In this document: in pieces, positions 1 to 9,238 of the stretch
Numbering within the stretch: position 1 is the first letter of the stretch
Layout: each line of letters opens with the position of its first letter
Position numbers and translations under genes: made by a program
NCBI RefSeq assembly: GCF_000422285.1
Contig: NZ_AULM01000011.1
Location: forward strand, 1-64,000
Length of the DNA stretch: 64,000 nucleotides
Direction: 5' to 3'
From: Desulfatiglans anilini DSM 4660
GTDB lineage: Bacteria > Desulfobacterota > DSM-4660 > Desulfatiglandales > Desulfatiglandaceae
Notes under the pieces: generated by a model
The model's database searches: none
What the model saw: the letters and a program-made list of their open reading frames with translations, nothing else
What the model was told of the DNA's origin: nothing

Positions 1-472
1 AAAAATCGCGACCGTAAAATGAGTAGTGACCATAAAATCGACTAACATACTGAAATATCAGCTTTCGGTAAAAAAAATGGCAAACTTGGGTTAAGAGCCA
101 CCCTACCTTTGGAGACATAAAATCGGTCGAAGATCACAAGAGACTGTGCGCATCCTTCGAAAACCGGCCGGGGATTATTGGACCAGTTGCGCAATAAGTC
201 TCCGATTTATATGCGGATATCTGTTTTGCAGCGATCCTGTCAAGCAGTAGGCACACTCTTTGCTCATCTCTAGATTATCAGTGGAAGAGGCATTGAGCCC
301 GGGAGGATCCCATAGTGCAACTCCTTCTGCTTCAGCATTATTTAACCAGAGCAGATTATGTATTGGGACGCTCTGCCAACGAGCGGATGGGAAGTGCGTG
401 TCGTTCATAATGTGCGAATATAAGATCTATGGTTACCTATAATTATATTTAAAAAGTACAAGGAGGTCTGAC
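1..472. other. Gene-free left edge with repeated short motif
   Basis: No convincing gene is seen here. The first 130 bases hold three similar short motifs: GACCGTAAAAT at 10-20, GACCATAAAATCG at 28-40 and GACATAAAATCG at 113-124. Repeated motifs of this style occur at the ends of IS21-type insertion sequences, so this could be the tip of an element lying to the left, but no transposase is visible and this is only a guess. A TATAAT hexamer at 438-443 without a good -35 box lies about 30 bases before the pilin start and may be its -10 element. Confidence 0.3.
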
Positions 473-868
473 ATGCTGTGCAGAGTGGCAGAAAAGGTGC
501 GAGGCTTTACATTGCTGGAGTTGATGATTGTAGTGGCTATCATAGCAGTCATGGCAACGATCGCCATCCCAAATTATGTAAACTACCAGTGCAAGGCAAA
601 GCAAGCTGAGGCGAAAACTCTTCTGGGTAATATTGCCGTCGCTGAAGAGGCCTATTACACAGAAAATAATATTTACTCATATGATTTTGCCGAGATCGGA
701 TTTGCGAGCAAAGGCGATGCTAGATATGTCTATGCTATCTCGGAAGCGAATAACGTATCATTTATTGCGACAGCTTTTGCCGAAAGCCTCAAAGGGGACA
801 AGGACGATAAGTGGACTATCAACCATGAGCGCGTTTTGGAAAATCAAATAAACGCATGTGCGCCATAA
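473..868 (+). CDS. pilA: Type IV pilin, PilA-like major pilin
   Basis: This is a 131-residue prepilin. It has a short basic leader (residues 1-11) ending in glycine, followed by the class III signal GFTLLE, so PilD-type prepilin peptidase should cut after G11 and methylate F12. Mature E5 and the hydrophobic stretch [17 protein letters not shown] form the N-terminal helix that packs in the pilus core. AAGGAGG lies just upstream of the ATG, so the start is secure. Mature aromatics sit at 1, 24, 27, 50, 51, 57 and 59. Cysteines are at precursor positions 3, 40 and 129. The genes that follow resemble the M. xanthus pilA-pilGHI neighbourhood, which supports a pilus role. No pilus assembly ATPase or secretin gene is in the window. 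Confidence 0.93.
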   Translation: MLCRVAEKVRGFTLLELMIVVAIIAVMATIAIPNYVNYQCKAKQAEAKTLLGNIAVAEEAYYTENNIYSYDFAEIGFASKGDARYVYAISEANNVSFIATAFAESLKGDKDDKWTINHERVLENQINACAP

Positions 869-916
869 GAGTGAAATTAACCCATAACCTAGTGGCTACC
901 GATCACAGGGTCTGAA

Positions 917-1090
917 TCAAACGGTGGGCTGAACGATCCAGGCGAGGTCCGGCTCCTGACCCTGGAGGTATGCGCGCAGGGCATCGACAGGCACGGGGAA
1001 ATTAATTTCTATGAAGCCGGCAAGTCTGCCTGAGTGAGAGAATACGCACCAAGCCACGGTTGCCTTTTTCACGGGGTATACCCTGGCTGG
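917..1090 (-). pseudogene. Possible gene remnant between pilin and GT-C gene
   Basis: The 356-base gap between the pilin and the next gene holds a minus-strand open stretch of about 57 codons whose composition looks coding and which contains the peptide VAWCVFSHSGRLAGFIEIN. Its upstream part runs into AT-rich sequence with no plausible start or ribosome site, so it may be the 3' end of a decayed gene. I do not recognise the family and it may equally be chance. Confidence 0.2.
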
Positions 1091-1224
1091 AGTTTTTGGT
1101 GATAAATTTAACTTTGTAATTTTTAATAGATTTTTGATGCTTGAAAAGTAAAGAATATTTGGATGGTATACTTGCAGATAGATAATGATCGTTAAATTAA
1201 AGCTCAATAAATCTGGCAAAGAAG

Positions 1225-2982
1225 TTGTGCAGATTAAGCCGCAACCATTTCTGTGTGAAGTTCAGCGATAAAATATTCCACGCCGTATATATTCTTTTTT
1301 CTGCAATTTTTTTATTTGGAATATATTGTAATACGCTCTCAAGTCCATTTCTTTTTGATGATTTAATTAATATTGTCAATAACCAAAATTTGAAGATAGA
1401 CAGATTTGGATTAAAAGAAATAGGTAATATATTCGCAGAAGAAAATCCATGTCAAAACAGACCTCTGGCGTATGTATCGTTTGCTTGGAACTTCTCGCTT
1501 GGAAAACTGGATCCATGGGGTTATCACATCTTCAATATCGTGGTCCATGTTTTAAATTGTCTTTTGCTATATCTTTTCCTTCTGCAAACCATCCATTCAA
1601 GCTGGATGCAGGATGCCTATAGGCAACAAGGTCGCTGGCTGGCCTGTTTCGCCGCGCTAGCATGGGCGGCTCATCCGATTCAGACCAACGCTGTCACTTA
1701 TATTGTTCAGCGAATGACCAGCTTGGCCGCTTTTTTTGGGCTTTTGAGCCTCGTTCTATGGATGAAGGGACGTTCATGGTGGATCGAAGAACACCGGAAA
1801 GGGGCTGGCATTTTTTTCGGGTTGGCTATGACAAGCTGGGGAGCAGGCCTTTTATGCAAAGAAAATATCGCGATTTTACCCATCCTGATTGTCGTGCACG
1901 AGAACCTTCTGGTCAGAGATTCTGGCTGTGCTGTCCGATGGCGATGGGTGTGGACTGCCGTTCTATCAGCAGGCGCCATGTGCTTCCTGTATCTAGGAAA
2001 AGAGCCAGTTGGCTTTTTGGCTGCGGCTTACGGTCAGCGTGATTTTACCATCACTGAAAGGCTCATGACGGAATCCCGGGTTTTGTGGCATTATTTGTCC
2101 CTTTTCTTCCGGCCTGAAGCATCGCGATTTTGTCTGCTGTACGAATATGAAATTTCGCAGGGAATATTCAAACCAATCACGACAATGGCAAGCCTTTTAG
2201 GATGGCTTATTGTCTGTTGGCTCGCTCTTTTTTACAGAAGAAGAAAAATTATAGTGATTTGGTGCGTGTTATGGTTTTTTGTGGCACATTCTGTTGAATC
2301 ATCGTTTATTCCGCTAGAGGTTATCTATGAACACCGCATGTATGTTCCGAGCATCGCCATAACATTCGCCTCAGTCATCCTTGCATATGACCTTTGCATG
2401 CGGCTTCATATTCGAAGCCATATTTATGGGTTGATAGGCGGGTTTATTTTATGTTTATTGGCCAGCTCGACCTATATTCGCAATATGGATTACACCCATG
2501 CAGTCCATTTTTATACATCAGAACTATCAAAATCTCCCGGTTCAAAACGCGTCAGACTAAATCTTGCGATCTCATTGATACGATGCGGTGCTGTGAATGC
2601 CGGCGGATCCATGCTTCAGCGGCTTGAAAAAGATTATCCTGAAGATGTCCATGTCCTTCAGAGCCTGCACAATTATGTGGTCTATGAATTGGGAAATGAA
2701 GATAGAGCGGAAGAAATTTTTCGGCAGATTGAGCGGGTCCTGCGCCCTAAGGGATGTGTCTTGAAGAAAGACACTTTTGCACTGTGGAACCTGGCGGTCT
2801 ACTACCAGGAGAGGGGGCAATACGGGCGGACCCTTTTCCTTCTCGACCGGATGCCCTCCGAGCTTGATTGTGAAGGTGTGAGATTGCTTCGTGAACGATG
2901 CCTTTTCGTTGGCAATCGAGTGAATGAAGCTGCGGGTGGCATTCGGACGGATCCTCCGGAAAAGGCTTTGAAGATCCCATGA
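1225..2982 (+). CDS. GT-C-type multispanning membrane protein with TPR tail
   Basis: This is a 585-residue inner-membrane protein. About ten hydrophobic segments fill residues 15-400. The first loop carries FDDLINIV followed later by NRPLAYVSFAWN and HPIQTNAVTYIVQRMTSL, which are typical of the DUF1736/O-mannosyltransferase-like GT-C proteins with C-terminal TPRs. Residues 430-575 look like tetratricopeptide repeats. GT-C enzymes transfer sugars from lipid carriers on the outer face of the membrane. Its place directly after the pilin gene suggests pilin or surface glycosylation, which is inference. The start is uncertain: TTG at 1225 is used here and GTG at 1255 is an alternative, neither with a strong ribosome site. 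The 5' part is AT-rich. Confidence 0.7.
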   Translation: MCRLSRNHFCVKFSDKIFHAVYILFSAIFLFGIYCNTLSSPFLFDDLINIVNNQNLKIDRFGLKEIGNIFAEENPCQNRPLAYVSFAWNFSLGKLDPWGYHIFNIVVHVLNCLLLYLFLLQTIHSSWMQDAYRQQGRWLACFAALAWAAHPIQTNAVTYIVQRMTSLAAFFGLLSLVLWMKGRSWWIEEHRKGAGIFFGLAMTSWGAGLLCKENIAILPILIVVHENLLVRDSGCAVRWRWVWTAVLSAGAMCFLYLGKEPVGFLAAAYGQRDFTITERLMTESRVLWHYLSLFFRPEASRFCLLYEYEISQGIFKPITTMASLLGWLIVCWLALFYRRRKIIVIWCVLWFFVAHSVESSFIPLEVIYEHRMYVPSIAITFASVILAYDLCMRLHIRSHIYGLIGGFILCLLASSTYIRNMDYTHAVHFYTSELSKSPGSKRVRLNLAISLIRCGAVNAGGSMLQRLEKDYPEDVHVLQSLHNYVVYELGNEDRAEEIFRQIERVLRPKGCVLKKDTFALWNLAVYYQERGQYGRTLFLLDRMPSELDCEGVRLLRERCLFVGNRVNEAAGGIRTDPPEKALKIP

Positions 2983-2992
2983 TCTTCACCCT

Positions 2993-3772
2993 ATGTATCG
3001 GCCGGCCTGCAGGGTGCTATCCGTGCTCCTGATCTTGAGGGAGGGTTTGAAACGTACAAAAAACCATGTCGTAATCCTCTATGTCTCTTCTATCTTTCTG
3101 ATGGTTTTTGCCTGGGGGATTCAATGGAAGCTTATCAGGCTAAGCCTTGCAGAAACCGGGGTCACCGTATCCGATTGCCCTTGGTGTGAGGGAGAGGGGG
3201 ATTTCGAGGACGTGGTTTTCCTGCCCTGCAATGCATCAACATTGCGCCTGCTTGCACCAGCCGATGTCGACCTTTTGGCAGACTTGCTATGGCTGCGCTG
3301 TGTCTACTATTTCGGCAGGCACGCTTTGACGGATAAAGAGTACCCATACCTATATCCTATATTGGATTTGATTACAGATCTGGCGCCGGCCTGGCGATGG
3401 CCGTTTTTGTTCGGAGCAACCGTCTTTGCAACAGAGATCCACGCCTATGAATCTGGAATTTCTCTGATCGAAAAAGGGCTGCAGTTCCATCGCGCCGACT
3501 GGCAGCTCTGGTTTTACAAAGGGTATTACCTGTGGAAGTGGGCAGAAGATGCGCCGGGAGCAGCCGATGCCTTGAGCGAGGCTGCTGATCTGCCAGGGGC
3601 GCCCTCCTTCTTGAAAGGATTAGCGGCCACCCTGGCGAATAGGGCAGGACAGCGGGGGTTGGCTGTCTCGCTCATCGAAAATGCCTTGAAGAAAACGATC
3701 GACCCTTTCCAGCAAGAGAGGCTGGTGCGAAAACGGGAGGAGATTCTTTCCAATGAGGGAGCCCGCCGTTGA
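2993..3772 (+). CDS. PilG-like membrane-anchored TPR protein
   Basis: This 259-residue protein has one hydrophobic segment near residues 28-45 (ILYVSSIFLMVFAWGIQW), then a probably periplasmic region rich in tryptophan and aromatic residues. The C-terminal half looks like TPR helices (around FYKGYYLWKWAEDAPGAADA). It lies between the GT-C gene and an ABC ATPase gene, with which it overlaps by 20 bases, so it is surely part of the operon. Position and architecture match PilG of the M. xanthus pilGHI locus, a protein needed for pilus biogenesis, but sequence similarity cannot be judged here. The start codon is not certain, since no good ribosome site precedes the ATG. Confidence 0.6.
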   Translation: MYRPACRVLSVLLILREGLKRTKNHVVILYVSSIFLMVFAWGIQWKLIRLSLAETGVTVSDCPWCEGEGDFEDVVFLPCNASTLRLLAPADVDLLADLLWLRCVYYFGRHALTDKEYPYLYPILDLITDLAPAWRWPFLFGATVFATEIHAYESGISLIEKGLQFHRADWQLWFYKGYYLWKWAEDAPGAADALSEAADLPGAPSFLKGLAATLANRAGQRGLAVSLIENALKKTIDPFQQERLVRKREEILSNEGARR

Positions 3773-4703
3773 ATGGCTGCATGCAACCTATTGCATCCGG
3801 CTGGGTTTTTGGCGCCGGAAAAAAGTGATTGTCCACGACCTGTTCCTGCGTGTGGCGCAGGGTATGACCCTGGGGCTGATCGGGCCGAACGGTGCAGGGA
3901 AGACCACCGCGATCATGCTTGGAACTGGATTGCTGAAGCCTGACTTGGGGAGGGTTCAGGTGGCAGGAAGAGACGCTGTCGAGGCGGCCTCCAAGCGGGG
4001 GATTGGGTGCTTGACGGAGAGGCCCTATTTCTACCCGCGTCTAACCCTTCTGGAATGGATGCAGATGCTCGTTGGGCTCAGTGGAATCGGCCACAGCGAA
4101 GGGCGACATGCCGTGGAAAAGCAGCTCGATCTTCTCGGTCTACGGGATCAGGGACCGCTGCAGATGGGAACTCTTTCCAAGGGACAACTGCAGCGGGCCG
4201 GGCTGGCACAAGCGCTGGTGCACAAGCCCTCGCTCCTTTTCCTGGACGAACCGATGAGTGGTTTGGATCCCTGTTGGCGCAACCGCTTACTGGAGATCAT
4301 GCTGGAGCTTAAACGTGCCGGGCGTACGATCGTCTTCAGCTCTCATATTCTGTCTGATGTGGAAACGATATGCGATGAAGTCGTCTTGATGGATCAAGGA
4401 AAATTGAGGTGGAACGGTGATATGTCCGCGATCGAAAAGGGCGTTAGGGTGTTCGATATCCGGATGAAAGCGGCAGGGCAGGCGTTTTTGTCCGAACTAC
4501 CGGAGAAAGGCGTGCTTGTGATCCATAAACGCCGCGACAATTACCACCTGCGCGTGCAAGGGCCTTGGTTGGACAAGATCCTCGCGCTGGCCGCAAGCCG
4601 CAATATCCGCCTCGAATCTTTGAATCCTGTCTATGCGGATTTTAATGAGTTGCTGACCCGGTTCGGCCAGGAGAACGCTGGGAATTCAGGATGGCGGGTT
4701 TGA
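3753..4703 (+). CDS. ABC transporter ATPase, PilH-like
   Basis: This is a 316-residue ABC ATPase with Walker A GPNGAGKTT, signature LSKGQLQRAG, Walker B LLFLDEP and the switch histidine in VFSSHILSD. The C-terminal 90 residues are an accessory domain as in ABC-2-type exporters of the CcmA/NatA class. It overlaps the genes on both sides (20 and 13 bases), indicating translational coupling. Together with the following permease it forms a single-ATPase, single-permease pair. In M. xanthus the equivalent pair PilH/PilI sits next to pilA and is required for pili, and Geobacter has a similar arrangement. The transported substrate is unknown. Confidence 0.85.
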   Translation: MREPAVEWLHATYCIRLGFWRRKKVIVHDLFLRVAQGMTLGLIGPNGAGKTTAIMLGTGLLKPDLGRVQVAGRDAVEAASKRGIGCLTERPYFYPRLTLLEWMQMLVGLSGIGHSEGRHAVEKQLDLLGLRDQGPLQMGTLSKGQLQRAGLAQALVHKPSLLFLDEPMSGLDPCWRNRLLEIMLELKRAGRTIVFSSHILSDVETICDEVVLMDQGKLRWNGDMSAIEKGVRVFDIRMKAAGQAFLSELPEKGVLVIHKRRDNYHLRVQGPWLDKILALAASRNIRLESLNPVYADFNELLTRFGQENAGNSGWRV

Positions 4704-5482
4704 GAGCTGGCTGGGGTCTTCAAATTTGGGCCCTGGCCAGGCATGTCTGGATCGAGGCGCTGCGCGAACGGTTCACTCAAGCTTTGTGCCTGATCGGAGT
4801 GATGCTCCTGGCCTCTTCGATGGTTTTAAGTCGTATGGCGATGGGAAATCGTGAGAGAGTGATACAGGATATGGGATTCTGGGTCATCTGGGTCTCGGGC
4901 TTTCTCGGTGTCTTGTATCTGGGATCGAGCCTCGTTCGCCATGAGATACAGCAGCGGACGATTTTTCTGATATTGTCGAGACCTCTCGGCCGCAGCTCGT
5001 TCCTGCTGGGAAAATATTGCGGCATGATCCTGGTTTTGGCCACGATCTTTCTCATTCTGTCCACGAGCTTTGGAAGTGTGATGCTGCTTTCGGGAATACG
5101 GGTGAACGCTCAGCACGTCGTGGCGGGGCTTTTCATCTTTTCCGAGTGGATCATTCTGGCAGCGTTCAGCGTCTTTTTCGCAGGTTTTACGAGTCCACCG
5201 CTGCACAATTTTTTTCTAGCCGGCGTCGCTTTTCTGGGCCATTGGTGCAACGATCTGCGCCTATTCGCTCAAAACACCGAGTCGCACATGATGGAGATCG
5301 TCCTGAGGGTGTTGCTTTTCATCCTGCCAAATCTTGAGTGCATCAACTTCAGAGGAGCGGCCTTATATGAAGAACCCATTCCGGGCGCCATGATCGCCGG
5401 GGCCCTGTTGTTCACCGCCGCCTGGATCGGGACGCTGATTTGCGCAGCCGCAGCGATCTTCTCATCCAGAAAGATTTTCTGA
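4691..5482 (+). CDS. ABC-2-type permease, PilI-like
   Basis: This 263-residue integral membrane protein has six predicted membrane segments and the ABC-2/NatB-like layout, including the cytosolic loop IQQRTIFLILSRPLGRSSF that typically follows the second helix in this family. It starts inside the ATPase gene (13-base overlap) and is its obvious partner. Together they probably act in the inner membrane in support of the pilus or its glycan, by analogy with M. xanthus PilI. The analogy rests on gene order, not on a sequence match I could compute. Confidence 0.8.
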   Translation: MAGLRAGWGLQIWALARHVWIEALRERFTQALCLIGVMLLASSMVLSRMAMGNRERVIQDMGFWVIWVSGFLGVLYLGSSLVRHEIQQRTIFLILSRPLGRSSFLLGKYCGMILVLATIFLILSTSFGSVMLLSGIRVNAQHVVAGLFIFSEWIILAAFSVFFAGFTSPPLHNFFLAGVAFLGHWCNDLRLFAQNTESHMMEIVLRVLLFILPNLECINFRGAALYEEPIPGAMIAGALLFTAAWIGTLICAAAAIFSSRKIF

Positions 5483-5485
5483 GCG

Positions 5486-5674
5486 ATGAACAGGGGCCTT
5501 TGCAGCCGTTCTGACAACGAGAGGGCCGGACGTTGCCGCGGCCGGGCTTATGTTAAAAACATCGTCAGACACGGGCTCTCTATGAAGAAGGTAAGGGACT
5601 CCTCCGATAAAAACGGATGCGCGGAACCGGTCACGCTGCCTGATGGAGAACCGTTGCAGGAGGCGGCGAAGTGA
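5486..5674 (+). CDS. Doubtful small ORF between permease and GT2
   Basis: A 62-codon open frame fills the gap between the permease and glycosyltransferase genes and overlaps the latter by four bases (GTGA). It is charged, has no hydrophobic or metal-binding motif, and no clear ribosome site precedes its ATG. Its only support is the tight fit to the operon. It may be a leader or not translated at all. I do not recognise it. Confidence 0.2.
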   Translation: MNRGLCSRSDNERAGRCRGRAYVKNIVRHGLSMKKVRDSSDKNGCAEPVTLPDGEPLQEAAK

Positions 5675-6591
5675 AACCGCCAGCCTGCCAATCAGAAAGA
5701 AGAGCGCCTGGGATGGGCTGCCAAGTGGTCCCATGCAGTGTGTCGGTCATCATTTCTGCTCTGAACGAATCAGCGGTCATCGGTAGTCTTGTCGCGCGCA
5801 TCAGAGAGCTTTATCCGGATTTCGAGATCATTGTGGTCAATGATGGATCTGAAGATGAAACGGCCCGGGTTGCGCTTGAGGCGGGGGCCTTCGTATACAG
5901 CCATCCCTATACGATAGGCAATGGCGCAGCCGTGAAAAGCGGTATCCGGATCGCGTCGGGGGAAATCCTGGTGCTCATGGATGGTGATGGACAGCACCGG
6001 CCTGAAGACATCCCCCGATTGCTTCAATATTTGCCTGAATTCGACATGGTTGTCGGCGCGCGCTGCAGGTGCCAGCAGACGAATTGGTGGAGGGCCGCAG
6101 GCAATCGAGTATTCAACTGTCTGGCATCTTATGTCACCCGGTTCGAGGTTCAGGATCTCACCTCAGGCTTCAGGGCGGTCAAATCGGAAACAGCCAAAGA
6201 TTTCCTGAATCTGTTGCCGAACACCTACTCTTATCCGACGACGATTACCCTCGCGGCCTTGCACAGTGGCCGATCGCTGAAATATGAGCCGATAAATGTA
6301 TTGAAAAGGCGGACGGGTAAAAGCGGCATTCGCTGTGTGGAAGACGGGATTCGGTTCCTGCTGATCTTGATGAAGGTCTGCACTCTCTTCGCTCCGTTGC
6401 GTGTATTCCTGCCGACTTCCATCGCGATGTTTCTGACCGGCCTAGGCTGTAATCTATGGACGTTTTTAACAGCCGGCCGATTCAACAACATGGGTGCTCT
6501 CTTTCTGACAACATCGGTTCTCATATTTATGCTTGGTCTAATCTCTGAGCAGATCAGCCAAATGCGGTTCGATAGGTCCGCCCGTCCGTAG
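5671..6591 (+). CDS. Family 2 glycosyltransferase, DPM/DPG synthase type
   Basis: This is a 306-residue GT-A glycosyltransferase. The catalytic domain begins SVIISALNES and contains VVNDGSEDET and the metal-binding MDGDGQH, as in polyprenyl-phosphate mannose/glucose synthases. Two membrane helices follow near the C terminus (residues about 235-300). Such enzymes load a sugar onto a lipid phosphate, which a GT-C enzyme then transfers, so it fits as the partner of the GT-C protein encoded upstream. The GTG start at 5671 has AGGAGG seven bases upstream. It is the last gene of the pilin operon. Confidence 0.85.
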   Translation: MKPPACQSERRAPGMGCQVVPCSVSVIISALNESAVIGSLVARIRELYPDFEIIVVNDGSEDETARVALEAGAFVYSHPYTIGNGAAVKSGIRIASGEILVLMDGDGQHRPEDIPRLLQYLPEFDMVVGARCRCQQTNWWRAAGNRVFNCLASYVTRFEVQDLTSGFRAVKSETAKDFLNLLPNTYSYPTTITLAALHSGRSLKYEPINVLKRRTGKSGIRCVEDGIRFLLILMKVCTLFAPLRVFLPTSIAMFLTGLGCNLWTFLTAGRFNNMGALFLTTSVLIFMLGLISEQISQMRFDRSARP

Positions 6592-6905
6592 GTCGCCTGA
6601 CCGGGTATGAAGGGTCAGGGATAGATGTAATCAGATGTAGGACGGTTCCAGGCAAAAACGTTTTTGAGGGATCGAGGATTTGAACGGTGCATTTGCCGAA
6701 TTATTTTGATAGTGCATAAGAAAGGCTGAAACCGGCTTTTACCTGGTTATGAAAGAAAAGCTGAAACTGTAGATTATTGATGATATTTATATTTGGATAA
6801 GATTAGGATAAAATAAGCGACGGTTGGTTGCTTGACTTTAAAGCTGCCAACTGGTATCTACAAAAGAAGATCTTTTCTGGCATAACCTCTTTGGGTGAAT
6901 ATTTT
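6592..6905. other. Intergenic region without a gene
   Basis: This gap of about 310 bases separates the pilin operon from the sensor kinase gene. It becomes AT-rich towards its right end, where a promoter for the kinase is expected, but no hexamer pair is convincing. No terminator hairpin, repeat of the dispersed family or small gene was seen. Confidence 0.5.
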
Positions 6906-8729
6906 ATGCTGACAAATCCTGACGATTTGATCAAGGCACTGCGGCAGGAACCCTGGGCCGCGGAGGTCTCTGCCGACGAGTCGTTTTGGCGGTTGTTGAT
7001 AGAATGGGTCGAGGAACATGTCCTCTCCGAATTCCTGAGACGGGTGACAGGGCTGATCGATGAGCTTGTAGAGATCGACCCTGATCTAACCCAAAAAGAG
7101 ATATTCCAGAAGGCCACCCAGTTCATGGTGGAATTCCTCGGGGCCCATTCCGCTTCTATCCGCATCTACGACCCTATTACGAAGCAGATGCTTTCATACG
7201 GGTCCTACCCGCTTGGGGAGGAGCACCACCGCTCAGAATTCATTCCCCTTGAAGGGAGCATTGCAGGAGAAGTCGTCCGGACCCGTCAGCCATGCCTCGT
7301 TCCTGATCTGGTGAACGATGACCGGTATCTCGACAAGCATACGATCGACCGGAAAGGCGTTCGTTCCATGATGGGGATTCCGCTCGAGATCACCCGGTTT
7401 TTCCCGCACGAACGCGATACCATCGGCGTCATTCAAATCTATTTCGTGGAGCGGAATCGGGTGTTTCATCCCCTGGAGATTCAGATGGCGACGCTGATGG
7501 CACGGCGTCTGAGTTTTGTCATGGCGAAGAAAAAAATCCTCTTTCTCCAGCGGACAAACGAGAAAAAGGCGTTTGTAACGGAGCACATCTTTCGTGCTCT
7601 GGGAGCGCGGGGAGGGATTAAGCTGAAAGAAATATTCAACCGGGTGGTCCCTGAACTTGCGGATATGGTCAACCTCCAGAGCTGTGCGCTTTTTTCTGTC
7701 ACGGAGGATCTGACAAGGGTTGTGCTCGAGGCGGGTTATCCGGAGAGCGGCGGGTATCACAGTATCGGGAGGAGCTTTGCCGTGAGCAGTGAGCCGGCCT
7801 TCGAGATTTTGTTGAATCTGCGCGGCTACGATGGAGATTCGGTCTACGAGACCCTGAGCCCTTCTTACCTGCTGGTGGTCGACCCGGAGCACAGCACATT
7901 GATATCGGACAACCTCAAGCGGTTCGCCCAGATTTACAATATCAATTCCATCCTTTACATACCGCTCAGGGTGAACGGCAATGTCACCCATTTCATGACC
8001 TTCGATGCACTGGAGCAGCGTCAACGGTATCGTGAGGATGAAATCGATCTGCTCATCTTCATGGGGCGCGAACTGATGAAGGCCCAGAAAATGGAGCGGC
8101 TGGACGATGCCCTCCATGATTTCAAGAACCCGGCTATTGCAACGGCAGGTTTTGCGCGCCGCCTGAAAAAGATGGTCGAGGAGGACCCGGTCGGCTGCCG
8201 CGATCAGATCCTCAAGTACGCCGACATCCTGCTTGAAGAGACCAGCCGTCTGCAGGAATTGGCGCTCAGCATCTACCATGTCGGGCAGGAACAGGTAGTC
8301 AACCTGACCGAAGTCCTAAGAAGGCGCTTCGAGATTAATCGGGAGGCGATCCGGGAGCAGCTGAGGCAGAATATCACCTTGAAAGAAGGCCCCTTCGATC
8401 CTAACTTGTATGTGAAGTGTTTTTCGATAAATCTCGAAAGGGTGTTCGACAATATTCTCAACAATGCGACCAAGGCCATTCCTTTGAAAGGGGGAACCCT
8501 AGCGATTCGCACCCACTCGAAAGGAGATTGGGTCTGTGCAGAAGTCAGCAATACAGGCGAGATGTCCGATGAGGATCGTGTTTTGATGGTCGAGGGTGGC
8601 GCCCAGGGTCGCGGCCTTTATATTACAAACAGGATAGTGAAGCTTTTGGGTGGAAAGGTGGAAGTGGTCAGAGGCAACGGCATGACCACCTTTGTTGTTT
8701 GTCTGCCTGCTAATGATGGAACCAATTGA
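6906..8729 (+). CDS. GAF-domain sensor histidine kinase
   Basis: This is a 607-residue soluble histidine kinase with no membrane helix. Two GAF-type sensor regions (about residues 60-200 and 225-385) are followed by a dimerisation helix with the phospho-acceptor box LHDFKNP (H404), then an ATPase domain with N-box NILNNATKAI and glycine-rich loop GGAQGRGLYITNRIV. The H-box resembles the HisKA_2-like short form rather than the canonical HExxNP. No response regulator is adjacent, so it is an orphan kinase here. I chose the ATG at 6906; a TTG at 6828 would add 26 residues without a ribosome site. Confidence 0.85.
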   Translation: MLTNPDDLIKALRQEPWAAEVSADESFWRLLIEWVEEHVLSEFLRRVTGLIDELVEIDPDLTQKEIFQKATQFMVEFLGAHSASIRIYDPITKQMLSYGSYPLGEEHHRSEFIPLEGSIAGEVVRTRQPCLVPDLVNDDRYLDKHTIDRKGVRSMMGIPLEITRFFPHERDTIGVIQIYFVERNRVFHPLEIQMATLMARRLSFVMAKKKILFLQRTNEKKAFVTEHIFRALGARGGIKLKEIFNRVVPELADMVNLQSCALFSVTEDLTRVVLEAGYPESGGYHSIGRSFAVSSEPAFEILLNLRGYDGDSVYETLSPSYLLVVDPEHSTLISDNLKRFAQIYNINSILYIPLRVNGNVTHFMTFDALEQRQRYREDEIDLLIFMGRELMKAQKMERLDDALHDFKNPAIATAGFARRLKKMVEEDPVGCRDQILKYADILLEETSRLQELALSIYHVGQEQVVNLTEVLRRRFEINREAIREQLRQNITLKEGPFDPNLYVKCFSINLERVFDNILNNATKAIPLKGGTLAIRTHSKGDWVCAEVSNTGEMSDEDRVLMVEGGAQGRGLYITNRIVKLLGGKVEVVRGNGMTTFVVCLPANDGTN

Positions 8730-8755
8730 AAAAGGAGGAATCCGGGAGAGGAACG

Positions 8756-9118
8756 ATGACGAATTGCAAACGTTGCGGCAGCTCGATCGAGCCGGGCGAA
8801 GAACGTATTATGAATCAAGAGGTGATGTGCGAGGACTGCTATATGGATGCCTTGTCTCCGGCTCGCACCTGTGATCCCTGGGCGGTCCACAGTGCAAAGT
8901 CCCTGGAGCGGAACATGGGACACGCCCCTGAACTGACGGAAAGGCAGTCTCGAATCCTTTCGATTCTGGAAGAGACTGGCGGAGTTGAGCCGCAGGCGCT
9001 ATGCGAGGCGTTGGACCTCAAGCCTTCAGACCTCGAAAAGGAGATCGCCGCCCTGAGGCACATGGAGAAGGTGCGGGGCGAGCTACGCGAGGGGAGAAAA
9101 TTCATCCGCTTGTGGTAG
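8756..9118 (+). CDS. Zinc-ribbon / winged-helix small protein
   Basis: This protein of about 120 residues has an N-terminal CKRCG...CEDC pair (two CxxC motifs about 23 residues apart) that should bind one zinc. A C-terminal region from ELTERQSRILSILEE to the end has the pattern of a winged helix-turn-helix. It could be a small DNA-binding regulator. It directly follows the sensor kinase gene by 26 bases and may be co-transcribed. The ATG at 8756 has GGGAGAGG four to five bases upstream and is preferred over a TTG at 8726. I do not recognise a named family. Confidence 0.65.
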   Translation: MTNCKRCGSSIEPGEERIMNQEVMCEDCYMDALSPARTCDPWAVHSAKSLERNMGHAPELTERQSRILSILEETGGVEPQALCEALDLKPSDLEKEIAALRHMEKVRGELREGRKFIRLW

Positions 9119-9238
9119 CATGGAAGAAAGTCCGCTTGTTGGTCGTGATCGTGCCGGTCCCGCCGAGAAAAAAGATCGCCTGGGAGAGTCGGCGTTCGGT
9201 TTGACAATCGGGGTGTCTTGAGGGATGGAGGGATTGAA

